NCBI RefSeq assembly: GCF_034479615.1
Contig: NZ_CP140255.1
Coordinates: 2,790,001-2,854,000 of the forward strand
Source: Vreelandella neptunia
GTDB taxonomy: Bacteria > Pseudomonadota > Gammaproteobacteria > Pseudomonadales > Halomonadaceae
Length of the DNA stretch: 64,000 bases
Reading direction: 5' to 3'
A program made the translations under genes and the position numbers. Of this stretch, positions 61,608-64,000 are shown piece by piece; the first letter of the stretch is position 1; the number at the start of each line of letters is the position of its first letter. Below the pieces are notes generated by a model, which ran no database searches, was not told the DNA's origin, and was given only the letters and a program-made list of their open reading frames with translations.

Positions 61608-61985
61608 TCAGGCAGTTTCTTCTTCTTCAGCGCGCGGTTTTTCTTCGCGACGCGGACGTTTTTCTTCTGCCGGTTTCATCATCGGGGAAGCTTCGGTAAC
61701 AGCTTCTTTGCAGCGAACAACCAGGCTGCGGATAATGGCGTCGTTGTAACGGAAGATATTCTCGATCTCGTCGAGGGTCTCGCCGGTACATTCAACGTTC
61801 ATCAGCACGTAGTGGGCTTTGTGGATCTTGTTGATCGGGTAAGCCAAGTGACGACGGCCCCAATCTTCTAGACGATGCACAGTGCCGCTGTTTTCGGTAA
61901 CGATGCTGGTGTAGCGCTCGACCATTGCCGGCACCTGCTCGCTTTGATCCGGGTGGACCATAAACACGATTTCGTAATGACGCAT
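61608..61985 (-). CDS. rpsF: 30S ribosomal protein S6
   Basis: A 125-residue protein with [19 protein letters not shown] opening and [21 protein letters not shown]. The last 25 residues are a charged Glu/Arg/Lys tail, as in gammaproteobacteria (E. coli adds glutamates here). AGGAG lies close before the ATG and forms part of the leader hairpin described separately. Confidence 0.97.
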   Translation of the reverse strand: MRHYEIVFMVHPDQSEQVPAMVERYTSIVTENSGTVHRLEDWGRRHLAYPINKIHKAHYVLMNVECTGETLDEIENIFRYNDAIIRSLVVRCKEAVTEASPMMKPAEEKRPRREEKPRAEEEETA

Positions 61986-62060
61986 GGGATCTCCTTGCGG
62001 TTTGACAGCTTCCTTTGTGTGCCATTGCTTAACGCAATAAACGACGACAGGGAAGCAAGG
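61986..62060 (-). promoter_or_regulatory. S6:S18 autoregulatory leader RNA of rpsF
   Basis: On the minus strand CCTTG pairs with CAAGG (plus 62056-62060 and 61993-61997) and CTTCC-like arms pair directly above it (62051-62055 with 62009-62013). The 3' side between the stems is an 11-base bulge ending in CCG next to the lower stem (plus 61998-62000). A CCG bulge of this kind is the hallmark of the S6:S18-binding motif. The lower stem overlaps the rpsF Shine-Dalgarno, so binding would block translation. Confidence 0.65.
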
Positions 62061-62159
62061 AGTTAACTGAAGTGCTCCGCCACCGCGCTAGGCGGCCACA
62101 GGGGCATCAAACAGAACTTTTCATTTTAGCAAAAGCTAATACTTCAACGACAGCTAACA

Positions 62160-62179
62160 CCCGTTTGCAAACAAACGGG
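62160..62179 (-). terminator. Hairpin after rlmB
   Basis: CCCGTTTG and CAAACGGG pair around a four-base loop, 26 bases after the rlmB stop. The T-tract is weak (TGTTAG) on the minus strand. It likely marks the end of the rnr-rlmB transcript; the rpsF promoter would lie between here and about 62060, where AT-rich DNA is seen. Confidence 0.5.
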
Positions 62180-62204
62180 CGCGTGTATCTTAGTAGCACG
62201 GCGG

Positions 62205-62990
62205 TTAACTTGCAAGCTGGCGCTGACGAACAGCCTCGAACAGGCAAATACCAGTGGCCACCGAGACATTAAGGCTAGAGACCTCCCCCGCCATGGGAAG
62301 CTTGGCAAGATTATCGCAGGCTTCGCGAGTTAAACGCCGCATACCCTTGCCTTCCGCCCCCATCACCAGCGCGGTGGGGCCGGTCATATCGATGTCAAAG
62401 ACGCTGGCCTCTGCCTCGCCAGCCGTACCGGTTATCCAGACACCGGCATCTTTTAGCTTGGCCAGGGTGCGCGCCAGGTTAGTCACTTGATAAACCGGCA
62501 CCACTTCGGCGGCGCCACAAGCGACTTTACGCACCGTTGCATTGAGCGGTGCGGCTTTATCTTTCGCCACAATCACGCCGTGGGCACCGGCGGCATCCGC
62601 GCTACGCAGGCAGGCACCAAAGTTATGCACATCCGTCACGCCATCCAAAATCAGCAACAGCGGTGGTGTATTCGAGGGCCAGGCGCGCAACTTAAGCCAG
62701 AGCGACTCTTCACCTTCAGGCGTTAACGGCGGACAAAACGCCACCACTCCCTGATGAGCCGCCCCCTGGGTTAGCTGATCAAGCAAATCTCGCGGCTGCT
62801 CTTTTACTCGAGCGCCATGCGCCTGGGCCTGGGCGATAAGCTCCTTTAAACGGCTCCCTGCCCCCTGCTGCACCCAAAGCTCTCGGGGCGCCTCGCCCCT
62901 GTCTAGCAGGCTTTGCAGGGCATGAACGCCATATACCTGATCCAAACCATCAGGGGTCTTGGGCCCCCGCCGTGAAGACGCCGACTTCAT
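62205..62990 (-). CDS. rlmB: 23S rRNA (guanosine-2'-O-)-methyltransferase RlmB
   Basis: A 261-residue SpoU-family SPOUT methyltransferase that modifies G2251 of 23S rRNA. The N-terminal substrate domain (VYGVHALQSLLDRGEAPREL) precedes the SPOUT core with LDGVTDVHNFGACLRSADAAG, GAEGKGMRRLTREACD and SLNVSVATGICLFEAVRQR. The ATG is two bases from the rnr stop, and the order matches E. coli rnr-rlmB. Confidence 0.94.
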   Translation of the reverse strand: MKSASSRRGPKTPDGLDQVYGVHALQSLLDRGEAPRELWVQQGAGSRLKELIAQAQAHGARVKEQPRDLLDQLTQGAAHQGVVAFCPPLTPEGEESLWLKLRAWPSNTPPLLLILDGVTDVHNFGACLRSADAAGAHGVIVAKDKAAPLNATVRKVACGAAEVVPVYQVTNLARTLAKLKDAGVWITGTAGEAEASVFDIDMTGPTALVMGAEGKGMRRLTREACDNLAKLPMAGEVSSLNVSVATGICLFEAVRQRQLAS

Positions 62991-62992
62991 AC

Positions 62993-64000
62993 TCAGCCCT
63001 TATTCGGTGATGGTTTGCGTGGGCCGTTGCGCGTACGGCGTGGGCCGCGACGTGTAGCGGGCTTCTCGCCATTGGACTTCTTATCCCCAGCGGCTTTGCC
63101 ACTCTCACCTTTAACACCAGCGCCTTTAGCACCCTCTTCCCCACCGCGGCTCTTACGCGGCTGGCGGCGTGGGCGCGGCTTTTCATCACCCAGCCCAAAG
63201 TCAATCTTACGATCGTCCATATCGACACGCGCCACTTGGACGGTAAGACCATCGCCCAAGCGGTAGGTCGTGCCGGTACGCTCACCTTTCAAGCGGTGCT
63301 TCTCAGCTTCGTAGTGGTAATAGTCCGAAGGCAGCGACGTTACGTGAACCAAGCCTTCCACGTAGAACTCATCAAGACGCACAAACAGACCAAACTGAGT
63401 GACGGAGGCGATGGTACCTTCGAACGTCTCGCCGAGCTTGTCGGACATAAACTCGCACTTCAGCCAGCTCTCTACATCACGAGTGGCTTCGTCGGCACGG
63501 CGTTCAGTCATCGAGCAGTGCTCACCCAGCTCAAGCATCTGCTCAAAGGTATACGGACACCACTTGCTGGGCGGCTCAACCGGCGCGCCTTCTACGCGCA
63601 GCACCGTGTTGGTTTGGCGCGGACCTCGGATCACCGAACGAATAGCGCGGTGCACCAGCAGGTCGGGATAGCGTCGAATCGGCGAGGTAAAGTGGGCGTA
63701 GGCTTGGTAGGCCAAGCCAAAATGGCCTTCATTTTGCGGTGAGTAGACCGCCTGATTCATCGAGCGCAGCATGACCGTCTGAATGATATCGAAGTCAGGG
63801 CGGTCGGCAATCGTTTCACGCAGTGCTTGATAGTCCTGCGGAGTGGGCATATCACCGCCGCCGACAGCAAGGCCTAACTCGTTCAAGAACAGGCGCAGCT
63901 TATCAAGCCGTTCCGGGGTCGGTCGCTCGTGGATACGGTAAAGCGCCGGCAAATCATGCTTATCCAGGAAGCGCGCAGTCGCCACGTTGGCCGCCAGCAT
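62993..64000 (-). CDS. rnr: Ribonuclease R, C-terminal part (gene continues past the window)
   Basis: The last 335 residues of RNase R, open through the right edge. It contains the end of the RNB catalytic domain (HFTSPIRRYPDLLVHRAIR), the S1 domain (FEGTIASVTQFGLFVRLDEFYVEGLVHV) and a basic, low-complexity tail rich in Lys, Arg, Gly and Pro. RNase R degrades structured RNA 3' to 5' and acts in RNA quality control. The catalytic acidic cluster lies beyond the window. Confidence 0.95.
   Translation of the reverse strand: MLAANVATARFLDKHDLPALYRIHERPTPERLDKLRLFLNELGLAVGGGDMPTPQDYQALRETIADRPDFDIIQTVMLRSMNQAVYSPQNEGHFGLAYQAYAHFTSPIRRYPDLLVHRAIRSVIRGPRQTNTVLRVEGAPVEPPSKWCPYTFEQMLELGEHCSMTERRADEATRDVESWLKCEFMSDKLGETFEGTIASVTQFGLFVRLDEFYVEGLVHVTSLPSDYYHYEAEKHRLKGERTGTTYRLGDGLTVQVARVDMDDRKIDFGLGDEKPRPRRQPRKSRGGEEGAKGAGVKGESGKAAGDKKSNGEKPATRRGPRRTRNGPRKPSPNKG

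Noticed and set aside
1..64000. tRNA, rRNA, CRISPR arrays or prophage genes
   Set aside because: I saw no cloverleaf, rRNA stretch, regularly spaced direct repeats, or phage structural or integrase genes on reading both strands; short tRNA-like stretches were not tested with a covariance model.

Overview
The window reads as chromosomal DNA of a halophilic gammaproteobacterium, most likely Halomonas or a close relative in the Halomonadaceae. The evidence is a class I polyhydroxyalkanoate (PHA) system with phasin and PhaR, a seven-gene Mrp/Mnh Na+/H+ antiporter operon, very acidic proteins, gammaproteobacterial gene orders (tesA opposite the ybbA-ybbP pair, prmB opposite an Smr gene, rnr-rlmB and rpsF-rpsR-X-rplI-dnaB), and moderately high G+C everywhere except the cellulose block. 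The genus call is inferred from this content; no 16S gene is present.

Layout. 1-960: the tail of a gene entering from the left, a terminator, a DUF3617 secreted protein and a CPXCG zinc-ribbon protein. 960-5150: putrescine ABC transporter potFGHI. 5.5-7.8 kb: peroxide defence, ahpC and ahpF. 7.9-11.4 kb: PHA granule genes phaC, phaP and a DUF6489 protein. 11.5-20.7 kb: aroC, prmB, Smr, patatin, a hydrolase, ybbP/ybbA and tesA. 20.8-33.5 kb: a type I cellulose synthase cluster on the minus strand (BcsR/P-like, bcsQ, bcsA, bcsB, bcsC, bcsD, bcsZ), visibly more AT-rich than its surroundings. An IS5-type element sits inside it. 33.8-43.9 kb: Rdx protein, MFS, short LOV protein, PA3496-like, ettA, DUF1328, coq7, HIT, phosphoribulokinase-like, thioesterase, purD, phaR and rsmE. 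43.9-47.9 kb: RloA-type peptidase, mltB, DUF3429, cryptochrome DASH and DUF2256. 48.1-54.0 kb: mnhABCDEFG. 54.2-57.5 kb: hemH, with FeS-type photolyase and DCC protein divergent from it. 57.5-64 kb: small genes, dnaB, rplI, a membrane protein, rpsR, rpsF, rlmB and a partial rnr.

Most notable observations. (1) The IS element is flanked by a 2-bp TA duplication. Removing it with one TA copy rejoins bcsA and bcsB in a single uninterrupted frame of about 1525 codons, so the ancestral gene was a BcsAB fusion (like AcsAB of Komagataeibacter) and this strain carries a broken one. (2) PhaC and the DUF6489 protein share an unusual GLSQ/GLSE tetrapeptide repeat, partly conserved at DNA level, and phaP has two near-identical TGC-rich boxes upstream that could be PhaR operators; phaR itself lies 32 kb away in the window. 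(3) The rpsF leader folds into the CCG-bulge structure expected of the S6:S18 autoregulatory motif. (4) Three blue-light flavoprotein genes (LOV, cry-DASH, FeS photolyase) occur within about 21 kb, and the two photolyase-family promoters carry inverted repeats. (5) A perfect TTTGACTG/CAGTCAAA palindrome covers a possible -35 box ahead of the Mrp operon.

All functions are read from sequence motifs, remembered family features and gene order; no database search was run.
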